Notes: generated by a model not told the origin, from the sequence alone. A stretch of 64,000 nucleotides of DNA from Bursaphelenchus xylophilus (GCA_904066235.2 CAJFCV020000005.1:310001-374000); one strand, 5' to 3'. Positions 39,001 through 50,207 are shown, counted from the stretch's first letter. Translations and numbers: made by a program.

Positions 39001-39808
39001 ACTTCCTGGATGCAAAATGGTACGTTTTTTTTGCGACTGGATCAGGTCCTCCACTGTATCAGCTTTGGGAATAAAATTTTACGAATAGGTTACAAAAACT
39101 GGTAAAATTAGGCTTTTTTCGGTGTATTTGGATTCAATTTTTGGTTTGATCTGTATTACATTCAATTGATCTGTATCACAAATGCTCTTCTTTCAGGGAG
39201 ACGCCGAAGCCGTCAATGATGTCCAGAAGTTGCGCGAAATCCAAGACGAAATCGATGCTCTCGACCAAAAGGCAAACGATCGCGAAAGAAATCGGCAGGG
39301 CAAGCTGGCGGCCGTCACATTGATCAACCACAAACGACGAGAAGAGATGAGAAGGAACTTCTTGGATCCGTCCAAAATTCAGTTCGATACTAACCGAGAA
39401 GACGACCCATTCACTAGGAAGTCGAACAAGGCCAAGGTGGTTGCCGGCGGGTCGAAGAAACCCAAAGAAGAGGCTGCTCCGAAAGGCAAGGACGATATTT
39501 TTGATTTTTGTAATATTGTAATATAAGTGGGATAGGGGAGGTATAGAGGAAGTGGATGTTAGGAAACGGAGTGATAAACTGAAGTTCAGGGTTATTTAGT
39601 CATCTCAAGTAAGATTGGTGGCCCACTGAACACGAACATGTTATATTCTCCTTTTTCAGAAGCCGAAGCTCCAGCTCCCGCGCCAGCCCCCCTCGTCAAA
39701 CCCATCGAACGAAAGCCCGAATTCAAGTTTAACCCCCTATTAATGAAGCCCCAGCGGACCAGTCACTTAGCTAAACATCTGGATGTGGAGATTGACATCG
39801 ATATTTAA
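30081..39808 (+). CDS. rtfo-1: Rtf1, Paf1-complex transcription elongation factor
   Basis: Nuclear factor linking RNA polymerase II elongation to histone modification; in C. elegans, RTFO-1. Exons: 30081-30107, 30293-30356, 30393-30555, 30637-30752, 30921-31219, 31259-31411, 31508-31690, 31727-31822, 32027-32104, 39197-39485, 39660-39808; 538 residues, all phases agree. The N-terminal third is acidic, Ser- and Lys-rich (Ser/Arg run near 200). The Plus3 domain spans about 224-335 ([38 protein letters not shown]). The C-terminal coiled region has the family motif DPFTRK. The last two Plus3-distal exons lie beyond a 7,092-nt intron that contains another gene. The last intron starts with GC (AAAG|GCAAGG); reading through it instead ends at a TAA at 39,524-39,526. 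Confidence 0.9.
32363..33862 (-). CDS. MARVEL-domain four-pass membrane protein
   Basis: Exons on the minus strand: 33862-33461, 33042-32860, 32768-32655, 32512-32363; in phase, 282 residues. A soluble Ser/Lys-rich N-terminal tail of about 125 residues precedes four hydrophobic segments at roughly 128-147, 166-182, 196-217 and 226-248 (for example [45 protein letters not shown]). The topology and spacing fit the MARVEL fold of vesicle-transport and membrane-apposition proteins. The whole gene sits inside the long Rtf1 intron on the opposite strand. An AATAAA lies at 32222-32217. Its own intron 33043-33460 holds a MITE. An in-frame TAA upstream of the ATG supports this start. The specific orthologue is not identified. 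Confidence 0.8.
33193..33440. mobile_element. CAGTG-family MITE
   Basis: TA|CGGTGAGAGGACCTGATCCG ... TTAGGTCCCCCACTG|TA, 248 bp, in intron 1 of the MARVEL gene. The left terminal CAGTG has mutated to CGGTG. Confidence 0.8.
34746..34928 (-). CDS. orphan coding exon (about 61 codons)
   Basis: Bounded by a CTTTACGCTCAG acceptor-like site and a CCC|GTAAGT donor. It reads from an ATG at 34,927 ([20 protein letters not shown]) and on through Ser/Pro/Arg-rich sequence to [10 protein letters not shown], phase 2 at the donor. The GC-rich third positions contrast with the AT-rich surroundings, as in the spectrin and zinc-finger exons. No downstream partner exon fits: the MARVEL exons begin in phase 0. 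It may be an alternative 5' exon of a neighbouring gene or the start of an unrecognised one. Confidence 0.4.
35673..35919. mobile_element. CAGTG-family MITE
   Basis: TA|CAGTGGGCGACCTGATCCAG ... AATCAGGTCCCACCACGG|TA; 247 bp, arms inverted around a GGCGCGC core. It lies in the Rtf1 intron. Confidence 0.85.
37157..37598. repeat. 442-bp near-perfect hairpin
   Basis: The left end CTGCGCGTTTATAGAGTA pairs with the right end TACTCTATAAACGCGCAG. Arms of about 190 bp share AAAGTCGTAGACATTAGATT, TTGTAATGTTTGTGGTCAAT and repeated GGACAGAGTGAAATTGGACA units with their inverses. The loop is about 60 bp. As part of the Rtf1 intron it would be transcribed and could fold into long double-stranded RNA. A MITE origin is likely. 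Confidence 0.75.
38823..39056. mobile_element. CAGTG-family MITE
   Basis: TA|CAGTGGGCGACCTGATCCAA ... TGGATCAGGTCCTCCACTG|TA, 234 bp, ending about 140 nt before the Rtf1 exon at 39,197. Confidence 0.87.
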
Positions 39809-40190
39809 TCATCAGTCCTTGTTCTTAACTTTTTTTCTTATCCTGAAACGAACAACAACTTTTATTGTATACTGGTTCGAATTAATGAAGCATTTTTCGT
39901 TTTTTTTTGAACTTATTTGAATGAGTATGTGATTTGCAACAAGAATTTTACCTCAACATTCAAGAATTCGTTGATTTACACGGGCTTGATATTTTTGACA
40001 TTTCGTCGAAATCAATAGTGACATTCCGTTCCAATCAAAATTTAGCCTTCTTTCGGGAAATCTCGTCAGGTGTAAGATAACTTGATCGTTTCTGACATTT
40101 TTGGCACCCAATTTTGCTAATTTTTTGTTTAAAATTGTTGCCGATGCTATTTTTTTAATTTTACCGCTGATCAGTTTTGATTTTTTTATA

Positions 40191-40199
40191 ATTTTCCAG
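40191..40199 (+). promoter_or_regulatory. likely trans-splice acceptor for rmd-1
   Basis: ATTTTCCAG after a long T-rich tract, 15 nt before the ATG at 40,215. The 390 bp between the Rtf1 stop and this site hold no other feature. Confidence 0.5.
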
Positions 40200-40214
40200 G
40201 CGGTTTTGACCAAG

Positions 40215-41340
40215 ATGTTCCGTCGAGTTCTACAATCTTCCGCCAAGCTGGTCGCTGGTGTTGGAGCCCTTCAACTGGGTGCTGCTGGTGTCGCTCTCAC
40301 GGACAAGCAGCTGGGCAAGAAGCCAGCTTGGTATCAAGATGCCGTCAAATCATTGGAGAGTTCTTTGAAGGAGTTGGGCAAGAGCAGCTACATCGAGTCC
40401 GAGGAGGTTTTAACTCACGCCGAGGAGGTCTTCACCAGGTAAACTTTGCTTTTCGTTTGTTTTTTTGAGTTTTAGAAGCGGATTGGCAAGTATAATACAA
40501 CGCGCATTCAGTCTTTTTTCGGACCTCGTATAAACTCCGGATTTTTTGCTAGTGGGTTTGCTAGACGAGGTCTGCATGGTTTCTGCACACATGTACATAT
40601 GCATTATGACGTTTTCCCCTTGTTACCGAATCTATTTCTTTCCAGAGTTGTTGATCTCGACAACCCTCACATTCTCTGGCGCTTGGGCCGCACCTTTGCC
40701 GAGAAGGCCGAGTTTGTTCATGATCCCGTCAAGAAAGTGGAGCTCTTGAAGAAAGCAGTGGAACTGACCAACAAAGCCATCCAATTGGAAGGATCCAATG
40801 GTCTGTCTGGAGCCCACAAGTGGTACGCTATCAGCGCTGCCCGTCTTTTGAGTGTTGACAAGAAGGCCGTCAAGGACCCAAAACATACACAGGAACAGAT
40901 CTGGGCCCATTTGAAGAAGGCCACAGAACTTAATCCTAAGGACGCCTATGCCTTCCTCCATTTGGGTATGTGATTTTCAAGTATTTTGCTTAAAATTTAG
41001 AGATCAGGATCCCAATTGAATCTCCAATATTCTATCTGTGACGGAAATATTCTTATTCATTGCAGGTATTGCGCACTTCGAGAAGAAGGAGTACAAAGAA
41101 GCTCTTGCCGCCTTCAAGAAAGCCGATGAGCTCCGACAAAACACTCCTCAGATCCTGTTCCATCTCGGTGAGGCCCTGAGAGTCAGCAAGCAAAAGCAGG
41201 AAGCCATCGACACCTTGAAGAAGGCTGTCGCCTCCTACTCCAGGAACAAGTTTGACCGCAAGGCCAAGAGCGACGCCAAGAGAGTCCTGTTGACCAGCTT
41301 GAAGCAAACCGCCGAGGACATTACTCCCCATGAAGATTAA
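40215..41340 (+). CDS. rmd-1: regulator of microtubule dynamics 1 homologue
   Basis: Three exons, 40215-40438, 40646-40965 and 41066-41340, in phase, 272 residues. After an N-terminal hydrophobic stretch (LVAGVGALQLGAAGVAL, possibly a mitochondrial or membrane signal) the protein is alpha-helical, with TPR-like motifs: ILWRLGRTFAEKA, GAHKWYAISAARLL, AYAFLHLGIAHFEKKEYKEA, ILFHLGEALRVSKQKQEA. Order and length match the RMDN/FAM82 family, founded by C. elegans RMD-1, which binds microtubules and affects chromosome segregation. An AATAAA lies 40 nt after the stop. The gene follows Rtf1 on the same strand at about 405 bp and may share its primary transcript. Confidence 0.85.
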
Positions 41341-41379
41341 ATTTAGCTGAGTTTATAATGACATTTTGATTTTAGGTCA

Positions 41380-41385
41380 AATAAA
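41380..41385 (+). other. polyadenylation signal of rmd-1
   Basis: AATAAA 40 nt downstream of the rmd-1 stop. Confidence 0.6.
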
Positions 41386-44300
41386 AGTTATAGTGTATTT
41401 GAGGGTGATAGTCCGAGAATTTTGGGACATTTTCGCAATTTTGAATTTTTTTGCGATTTTTGAGAAGAAAACTGTATCCGTTTGAAGCGACAGACGGAAA
41501 TTTCTGGAAGAGATTAATAATTTTCATGGCCGAAAACAATGTTTCAAGTTTTTGGTCTTAAAAATATTGCACTATGTAAGGAATTATTATATCTTTTTTG
41601 GCATTGACCTTGATGTGCCATGACCCTTCTGAGCATGTCCATTCAGCGGTTTTAAACTCGACGAATGGCAAAATCGACGAGGGGGATGCGCATTTGACCC
41701 AGTTTCCCCCGCCGCTTTTCCCCCATAGCCTTTTTACCTGTGTGTTTTTTCGGAACCGCGCAGACGAAAAGTGCAGGAGTTCGGGGGTCTTTGTGAGCCC
41801 ATTCCCTCGGTGCCCTTGCCAATTCGTTCACAGTGCCGCTTAGGTTTTTCTTTTTTTTGGTTGGGGCAAAAAAGACGAACGGTTTTGTGGTAGGGAAAAC
41901 GCGTTGCTCAATAAAAAATTGTTTGTTGTGAAGAGAAAAAAATAGTTTTTTTTTGACGATAAATCACTAGGATTTTGACCGGGCTTGGTTGAAATTTAGA
42001 GTATAATTTCCCAGGGCATACGCAAAAATTTTTAGCTCGCAGTTTGCAGGACTCACAGAGATTTTTGGGTCGAAAGTAAGCCAATTTCTGACTTTTCTCG
42101 CCATTTTTGGCATGATTTTTTGGCAACCCTTCCAGTAAAACTGCGGCAGATTTTACTTCCCGATCTGCCCCGAATAAAATCTGCTACAAAGCCAAAAGCC
42201 TCAAATGAAATCTGCCTCAAAATCAAAGGTTGCGGATAAATTTTTTCGCCAGTTTGTAGTTGGGTCTGAAATTTAATTTGTTGACGGCAAATGAAGGTGG
42301 CATGGCTGCGAAATGAATTTGGAAACGTTTTGTATTTTGGTCGACTAAATTTGTGTTTATAATTTGAAATTTTGTAGAATTTCACAGAAACATTTTGAAA
42401 ATTTTTTTTGACTATCTAGAAAACGGTTATGATCAAAAAAATTGTCGGAAAAAAGATGGAAATGATCATGGGCTTGGTGTTAAAAGTATTGTTGACAGAA
42501 CTCTACAGTGGGATGGATACCTGATCCAGTGGCAGAAAACGTATCATTTTGCATCCGGAAAGTATCGAAAATGTGGCAAAATGCTTCCCTCTCCAAGTGA
42601 AAAAACGCTCTTTTTGTGTGGGAAAGGGCGAGCCCTTTTAAACGAAGTTTTTTAACTTGGAGACGGAAGCATTTTGCCACATTTTTGATACTTCCCAGAT
42701 CAAAAATGGTACCTTTTTTGCCACTGGATCGGGACTGTCACTGTATGTCTTACTGTACCTTTCGATACAAAATTCGGGCTCATTCCGATCTTCTCAATCT
42801 TTTTGTCAGCCATAACTTTTTGCTGACTCTGAATTTTCAGTTTCTTCTTTCCGCAAATAATGGCCTCCAGTGTTTTGAATTCCAAATTTTATTCCCGTTT
42901 TTACTCGTTTTCCAACTTATGGCACTCTAAAACTTCTTTGCCCTCCCTCTCATTTTTGAACGAGTCACCTTGCACTTTTATTTCCCCACCTAAAAAATAG
43001 AAATGGAGGTTGTTCGGAATAGCCATTGCACTCGGAAAGGACATAACCTCGCGTTCTTTGAGGTGAGATTATGTAATGTTCCACATAACATATTCCGTAG
43101 ATCTTTTATTGGAAAAATTGCTTTTTTTTTTGAATAAAGTAGGACCTGCGTTATAAAAATGGCTAGGGGACGATATTTTTCCGAAACTTTCTAGTTTATG
43201 TTTTGAATTTTGACCACTTTGAAGTCCATTTTCAAGGTCAAGACTTGAACCGAAATTTCCAGAGATTTCGCAACTTTTTTCGAATTTCGTGATTAGGCGT
43301 CAAACTATAGCCCATAATTTGGAAATACGGTATAATGATATTTCAAAGACCCAGACTCAGCCTTCATTAATGAAATCTTTAGCTAATGATAGGTTTCTAA
43401 ATGTGCGGTCACTGTAATTACACACTTCAAGTGTAAGTGTGCAGGTTGGAAAAGGCTTGAAATTTTTTGCAGTTGGGTTGAAATGTCTGTAGCTGCGTGT
43501 ATAAAACGAATAAAGTGAAGTGTTGATGATTAAATTAAAAACGTTTTTCCGACATATCCTTGTAATGTTTAGGTCGCAAAATGCCTTTTAAAATTGTTTT
43601 CAATGTCATCGGATTTTAATGAAACTTGGTACAAATTTAGAATAATTTTTTCTAAAATATATGCGAGAATCCTAACTCGCGCTTTGCAGAAACAACCGAG
43701 ATTTTTAGACCGAAAGTCCGCGAAAGTTTGACAATTTATCTCGAATTTTGGCATGAAAAGTTTCTTGCCTATTTCTACCATAGAGGGTAATATTTATACA
43801 AAAAATCAATTTTTTCCGCACGAAACTGGCAAAGTTATGGCTAAAAAGCGTTTTCTCTCTGACTGTCTCCGCATTTTGCGTACTCTCTCGCCGGCAAAGG
43901 TCGGTCGATAACCCGGCTGCCCCTGCAAAGCACGAGCGAAACTTTTGGGGATTTATATGTGGTCTATAGGTGTGTGCAAAGTCAAAAGAAAATCTGAGCG
44001 TCGCACCTGGGGAACTTTTCTTGAAGCCAAAAACTACTGCATACGGATCTTAATTTGATTTTCGGAGGGAACACGTCGGTTTCAGTCGAAAATAAAATTG
44101 AAATGAGGCTAAACTCGATATAAAAACCTATCATAGCCTCAAGAAGAGCGTTGGTTTCTGTCTGATGCTTTTGGATATCAATCTTGGGTCCGGTTTGATC
44201 TCAGTTTTGACCTATTTGTTGACTGTAAGAACTTGTTTCCTTGCTTAGATGGATTTTTGAGAAAAGGACAAGGAAATGAAGGTCCATGGTTGATTTTGAA

Positions 44301-46466
44301 AGGGTGTTTTTGCCTCCTCAAGGGCTTAGATCTAGCTATAACAGCAAACAACTGTTAGATCTAGCTATAATAGCAAACAATTTTTAATGCAGCTTTCTTG
44401 ATAGCCAAACATTGCTGGGATCCAGCGAAAATACGTGCTCGGCATTGTGAACGCTGACTTTTGGCTGGGCAAGCGTTGTTGCGGCGATACGGCGAAAAAC
44501 GCCTCATTACCTCGTTGATATCGGGGCTATCAACCGCTTCTTTGTTGGCGTCCAGCTATCATCGCTGACCTCAAGCCCGCCGACATTACCGTGAGGGTAG
44601 CCCCCATAAAAGTGCAGTGTGATGTAATCGGGGGAGACAGCGAGAGAGAGGGAGAAGAACTCGTCCTCTCTTCTTCTTCTCTTCCTTCATTTTGTCTGCG
44701 CCCCTTCCTTTTTTTCGTCGGGGTTTATTTATGCGCGCGTCCGCTTGCACTCTTATTTTCTGAGACGTTCGTCTGTGATTTTTTTCCCGGTTTGTCACTT
44801 CAGTTTTTGGTTTCTTCGGCCCCCCGCTTTTCTGTTGCAATTCTTTTTTCAGTCGCGCTCAATGGAAATTTTTCACAGGATATTTTCCAGCGGTTTTTGT
44901 GGGGTTTCATCCAGCGATGTGCCTTAAAAAATTTGAATTTTGACTTGAACCAAGGTTCAGAAAAATCTGCGCTTTGAGCTTTGAGACACTTGATTCACTT
45001 CCCCCATTTGAAGGTCGACTTTACAAGTACGAAAAGTTTGAAAAGAATGGAAATTTTTTTCGAATTTTCAGCGCCAAATTTTCCAGCCAATGGTCGCACT
45101 GATCTTGATAAGCAAAACTTTCTTACCGTTTCGCAGCTGAAAAATTACCTTATTTACTGCTTACATACAAATTGATTATCTGTTTTTATCGCATGATCGA
45201 ACGTTATGAAACTTTTGTATTTACACTTTTTGTCCCCCTCGTTTTTGGGTTGTCTCGCCTTCCTGATCAAAGATCATGCCGGGAGAACATAAATTTGACC
45301 CCTTTTATTGGATTTTCTCCCACTTTGTTGGCGCGTTCAAAGTGTCAGAGCATGAGGAATTAATCTTATCTTGTATAGACTGTTTTGATTGCATCAAAAA
45401 AATTTTTAAAATTAAAAATTTTTAATAGGTCAGGGGGGACCAAGGGATAATTTTTTGGAAAATTTTTACTTTGAAAATTTTTTTGCTGTATTTGAAAAAA
45501 TCATCGTTAAATATGATTTTTATATTTTCTGACTCGTTTAACAAAGTCCAAGATTCATACCACAACTTTAAAAAAATCTTGCAAAAGCATCCGTGGGTGG
45601 TCACTTTGAATTTTCCGCTCATAAAAGTGATGATATTATCCATTTTTTCCAAGCCCACTGCAAAAATACATGGTCCACATTGAGAGGAGATTAAGCGAGC
45701 TGTTTTCGGGCGGACCCGACATGTTGGTGAGGTGCTTGTTCGATTAATACGCCTGGACTTGACGACATTTCCGAACGCCCCAAATACTCTTTGTAATTAG
45801 TTCTTGACGACACTTCCTTGGTACTTTTGAGCTTGTAGTTTCTACATACAGAGAGAATACAGTTAATCTAGGGGTTTCCTTATGTGGAAAGGGGATTTTT
45901 TATAAAAAATTCTTGTTTTCGCATGGCACCTTCTGAGTCACACTTATTGTCACAACTATTTCCACTTTTATTTTGAAGCAGAATTTGACATTTTGCTTCG
46001 AGTTTTGGAGGATTTTGGAGAGCCCGGTTTCAGACGAGATCAAATTAAGCCGGAAATTGTAATCAGACATTATCTCAGAGATACCAAGAAGACTGTTGGA
46101 TTTGAAGCGATAGAAATTTACTTCAAACTCAGCAGTCTGTCTCTGTGCTTCTCTGACACTAAATTGGTGCATATTTTTATTATTTTCGACCTTTTTTTTA
46201 TGATTTTTCGACCCAAAACTCAGTCCAATGATCTCGTTGATTTTTCCTCATTTTTGATGATTTAGAGCGAATTATTGTGATTTTTTAGCGATTTTATGAT
46301 GTAAACTAGCTCATATCTTGATGAAAAAACTTTTGATTTTCAGGCGTGCACATATCCCACCACATATTCCCTCATCTCACGCAGAATTCTAGTCCAATCC
46401 ATATGATCCAGTACAACTAAGCACTGAGCTTCAAGCCAACGCCTTTCTCTCTTTTTTTTTAACGAA
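41386..46466. other. 5 kb gene-poor spacer
   Basis: Contains one complete CAGTG-family MITE (42,506) and diverged pieces of the CAGGGG family at about 41,950-42,130 and 43,565-44,030 (GAGAATCCTAACTCGCGCTT, AAATCTGAGCGTCGCAC). A direct repeat of AGATCTAGCTATAA-AGCAAACAA lies at about 44,330-44,380. A TTTTCAG at 46,337-46,343 may be the trans-splice site of the next gene. No gene seen. Confidence 0.55.
42506..42743. mobile_element. CAGTG-family MITE
   Basis: TA|CAGTGGGATGGATACCTGAT ... GGATCGGGACTGTCACTG|TA; 238 bp, both arms present. Confidence 0.83.
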
Positions 46467-48549
46467 ATGGACAGGGACGTGGAGCGGAGCTTTGCCGCGC
46501 TCCAACTCCAGGAAGATCCGGGGCCTCGGCGTCGCCCCGTCCCCATGCGGAGCCGCATCCGCCGGCTGTCGGATGTGCTGCGGGAACCGCATGCAAACGG
46601 CGACGATGCGGCTGCAAGACATTCCCAGCGTCGGCCCAGCGGCCAATTCAACGGGATCCGGGATAACGGGCAAACTCAGAGCGGTTCGAACCAACTCCAA
46701 CTACAGGTTTACCAGAATCCCGCGCGCAATCAACAGAGCTCAAGTCAGCACGCCTTGAACAATATTAACAGTATCAATAACACCCATAATGAGCGACAGG
46801 GCCGCAGAAGGTCGAAACGGACTTCGATTATTCTGATCGAGCACGGCGGATCCGGATCCCAAAGCCCGAATCCGGTGGACATTCTACCGGCGGTGTACAA
46901 GATTCAACAACCTCAAGCTCCACAACCTCATGCTCCACAGGTTCAAAACCCACAACTGCAAAATTTGCCGGTCAGATTTGTCACAGCTCCGCCTCCACAA
47001 CAGCCAGTAGTACCAATTTCAGAGAATCTCCAGTTAGCTCCAATCGGTTTTAATCGTGAGTTTTTTTGAGATTCTTTTGATGTTTTTTGAAGCTTAGGAA
47101 CTTATATATATATTAAAATTTTTTCAGAAGAGACGGTCATCCACCATCCACCTCCCAACTTCTTCTATCCACAGCATCTCCAGCCCATGGAACCTCAATT
47201 TTATCAGCAGCCATTCATCGACTTTGCACCTGTCAACGGGATCTTCGACAACTCCGGACACTTTATTCCACAGCCCTTCATCGTGAATGGTGCCAATGGA
47301 ATAATGCCCATTCAGAGAGAGGTAAGAGGTTTTGAATGAGTTTTTTGTTATTTAGGCCGTTTTTTGAGGTTGTTTCTTTTCACGGACGCTGCTAGAAAAC
47401 GTGCACCAATATTGCCAGCTACTAATACAGTGGCAAAAAACGTACCATTTCGCATCCGGGAAGCATTTAAAATGTGGCAAAATTCTTCTCTCTCCAAGTG
47501 AAAAAACTTCGTTTTGAAGGGCACTCACAAAAAGAGTTGTCGCGCTTTTGAAATCGGAGTTTTTTCACTTGGAGAGGGAGGTATTTTGCCACATTTTTTG
47601 ATACTTCCTGGATGCAAAATGGTACGTTTTTTGCCACTGGATAAGGTGCCCCACTGTACACCTATTGATAATTTCTGTTTTACAAAAATGATCGAAATTT
47701 CAAGATTTGAAAAAAAAATACGCTAAAGCATCATCGTGAAATTTACTATTTTAAAATTAAAATTCACCCTACTTTAGTGTGTTCCCCAACCGATTCCACA
47801 GCCGAATATCCCGCTACAACACAACTTTATGCCTCCACCAATCCAATACACCGTCCCACCGCCAGTCCTGCCGCAGTATCCGGACGCCCGCAACCTGTTT
47901 GCCCCAAATTTGCCCGACTTTCCACCCGAACTGAATCAAAATCATCAAAACCCGGCGCCAGCTCAGCGAATCTATGTGGGCGATTCGAATGGAGGGAATC
48001 GGGTGGAAAACCATGCGAACGGCGAGCAGCACGAGTCTGGGAGGAATTTCCGACGTCGTGATGACAAAAAACCCCAGTTGGTCGACGGACAACTCATCAA
48101 AAGCGCGCTGTGCAGAAATATCTTGGCTCATGGGAGGTGCGATTATGGGGATCGATGCCATTTTGCGCATGATATTGAAGAATTGACGTTGAAACCGGTA
48201 TGGATATTTGAGATTTTGAAAATTTTTTTTGTAGATTTGAAGCGTAAAACTCAATATTTTAAAAATATTTTAGGCTAGTGACAATTTTAAGACCGTGGAA
48301 TGCATGGAACATAGCACTACAGGCCAGTGCCCCTACGGCTACAAATGCCATTATTTCCATGAGGGCGAAGATCCCTACATGCGGAGGATCAACGACACCC
48401 GGAGTGTGGCCGACTTTATGGCCGCCAAGGAGGAGTTCCAAAGAGCGAAGGAGGCGGCTGAGCGTTGTGCTGCCGAACCCGCGCCTTCAAAGGACGACCC
48501 AGGGCCTAAGCGGGCGAATCCTGAGCCTTCATTCAACTTTACTGGATAA
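46467..48549 (+). CDS. tandem CCCH zinc-finger RNA-binding protein (TTP class)
   Basis: Exons 46467-47055, 47128-47321, 47778-48197 and 48274-48549; in phase, 492 residues. Finger 1 is Cys373-Cys382-Cys388-His392 (CRNILAHGRCDYGDRCHFAH) and finger 2 is Cys411-Cys420-Cys426-His430 (CPYGYKCHYFH). Both have C-x8-C-x5-C-x3-H spacing, with exactly 18 residues between them: the tristetraprolin/TIS11 pattern, which in nematodes includes the maternal regulators POS-1, MEX-5 and OMA-1. These proteins bind AU- or U-rich 3' UTR sites to control translation or decay. The N-terminal 370 residues are disordered, rich in Gln, Asn and Pro. Intron 47322-47777 holds a MITE. The exact orthologue is not decided. 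Confidence 0.87.
47428..47656. mobile_element. CAGTG-family MITE with internal 5' deletion
   Basis: TA|CAGTGGCAAAAAACGTACCA ... GGATAAGGTGCCCCACTG|TA, 229 bp. The left arm lacks the ACCTGATCC block that other copies have just inside CAGTG. It lies in an intron of the CCCH gene. Confidence 0.8.
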
Positions 48550-49578
48550 CGGGTAGCCTTCCAGATTTTTCATTCCAAATTTTTCGCTATAATTTTACTT
48601 TAGGTATGGTCTATGTGCAACAGAAAAGAAAATTTTTTAAAAAAATTTTCGAAAAATTTTCGAAAATTTTCCAATTAATTTTTTTCAAATTTTTTTTGTT
48701 ACACAAAGACTTGACCGAATGTCTTCCAATTTTCACCTCACACGTTATAACATCTCTTATTGTAAAGGTTCTACCTCACAGATTTTTTTCATAACATTCA
48801 TTTTCGTATCATCATCTTGCCATATCTCTTGGAATAAGTTATTGGGATTTTAAACTATTTATTCGTGCGAATGTCAAGGATTTTTGGAGAGTTTTGAGAA
48901 GATTTTTTGCAATGACAATAGCGATTTTTAGAGATTTTTTTTATTCTTCGGAATTATCACGTTTCTTTTATTTATTTTATTTTTTTACGAATCCAAAAAA
49001 ATGAGATTTTTTGATGACTTCAAAGATTTTTTGGTCAAATTTTATTCCCAAAACCAAAAAATTTTGAGAATTTTTCAATAAGTCCTGAGAATTTTTTACG
49101 CCCCAAAATCCTGTCGCACCCCAAAACATTTCGGTGCGAAATGTTTTTCAGTCGCACCCCCGAAAAATTGATTCTGGTGTTCTCAAGCTCGCTAATTGAT
49201 CAAAACTGCAAAAATATCTTCTCAAAAAATTCCAACGGTGAAGATCCACGACATTCGTTATGCTTCAATTTACTTTATTGGTCTAACTAGCAAGTAATTG
49301 TCTTTTCATAGGAAGATTTGTTCCATTTTATCTATTTATGTAGTGATTTGGAAATAAACGACAGATGGAAAGTGGATTTGAATGATTTTTGATAAAAAAC
49401 CAATTGTTTCAAAAAAATCGTGGGTCATCAGCTGTTGGATTAGACAGTTTAACGCCATCTTTTGGCACTTTTTTAATTCGATCCGCTCCGAAACCTGAAC
49501 CTCTTGGATAAATATGACAAAGGGCGACCGGAAAGGCGGAAAATTTTTATTTTCTTTTAAAAATAGTTTTTGGCTGAC

Positions 49579-50196
49579 AGGCGAAGTACTTCAAGTGCGA
49601 CGCTCAGATTTTCTTTAAATTTTGCACACACGTCGGGTATGGACTAAATATCAATTCCTGAAAGTGTTAGCTCGCGCTTTGCGGGCGCCGCCGAGATATC
49701 GAACGATTTTTGCCGCCGAGAGAGCACGCTAAACGTGGAGAGCGGTCAGAGAGAAAAACGCTTTTTGGCCGTAACTTTGGCAGTTTCGGGTGGAAAAATT
49801 TGATTTTTTGTAGAAACAGTACTTTACGGTAGAAATAGGCATGCAACTTTTCGTGCCGCAATTCGGCAAAAAGTCCTAAATTTTGGCCGACTTTCGGTCT
49901 AAAAATGTCGGTTGTTTCTGCAAAGCGCGAGCTAGGATTCTCGCATATACTAGTCCTTCCGGAAAGTCGCCGGACGGAAATCGGCGACATGCACTCCGCG
50001 AAAACGAAAGTTCACTTTGCACTGTGCAATAGGCTTTTTCGAGCTGTCGCTCGCACCCTGAGTTTTTTCTCACAGTGCATGTCGCCGATTTCCGTCCGGC
50101 GACTTTCCGGAAGGACTAGTATCTTAGAAAAAAATGTTCTAAATTTGTGCCAAGTTTCATCAAAATCTGAGCGTCGCACTTGGAGTACTTCCCGTG
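49579..50196. mobile_element. CAGGGG-family MITE, interrupted copy
   Basis: Ends CAGGCGAAGTACTTCAAGTG and GGAGTACTTCCCGTG, flanked by TGA on both sides (49,576-49,578 and 50,197-50,199). It is about 446 bp once the nested 170-bp element and its TA are discounted, matching the 449-bp copy at 56,007. Three-base target duplications suggest PIF/Harbinger-type mobilisation. Confidence 0.75.
49950..50119. mobile_element. CTAGTC-family MITE nested in a CAGGGG-family MITE
   Basis: TA|CTAGTCCTTCCGGAAAGTCG ... CGACTTTCCGGAAGGACTAG|TA, 170 bp with long near-perfect arms. The copy at 56 kb preserves the uninterrupted site (tctcgcatacatcttag), which confirms both the element ends and the TA duplication. 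Confidence 0.88.
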
Positions 50197-50207
50197 TGAG
50201 CAGCCTA

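Noticed and set aside
44586..44977. ORFs in the C+T-rich stretch near 44.6-44.9 kb
   Set aside because: Lys/Arg-rich or Ser/Phe-rich low-complexity readings, without splice sites or recognised domain.
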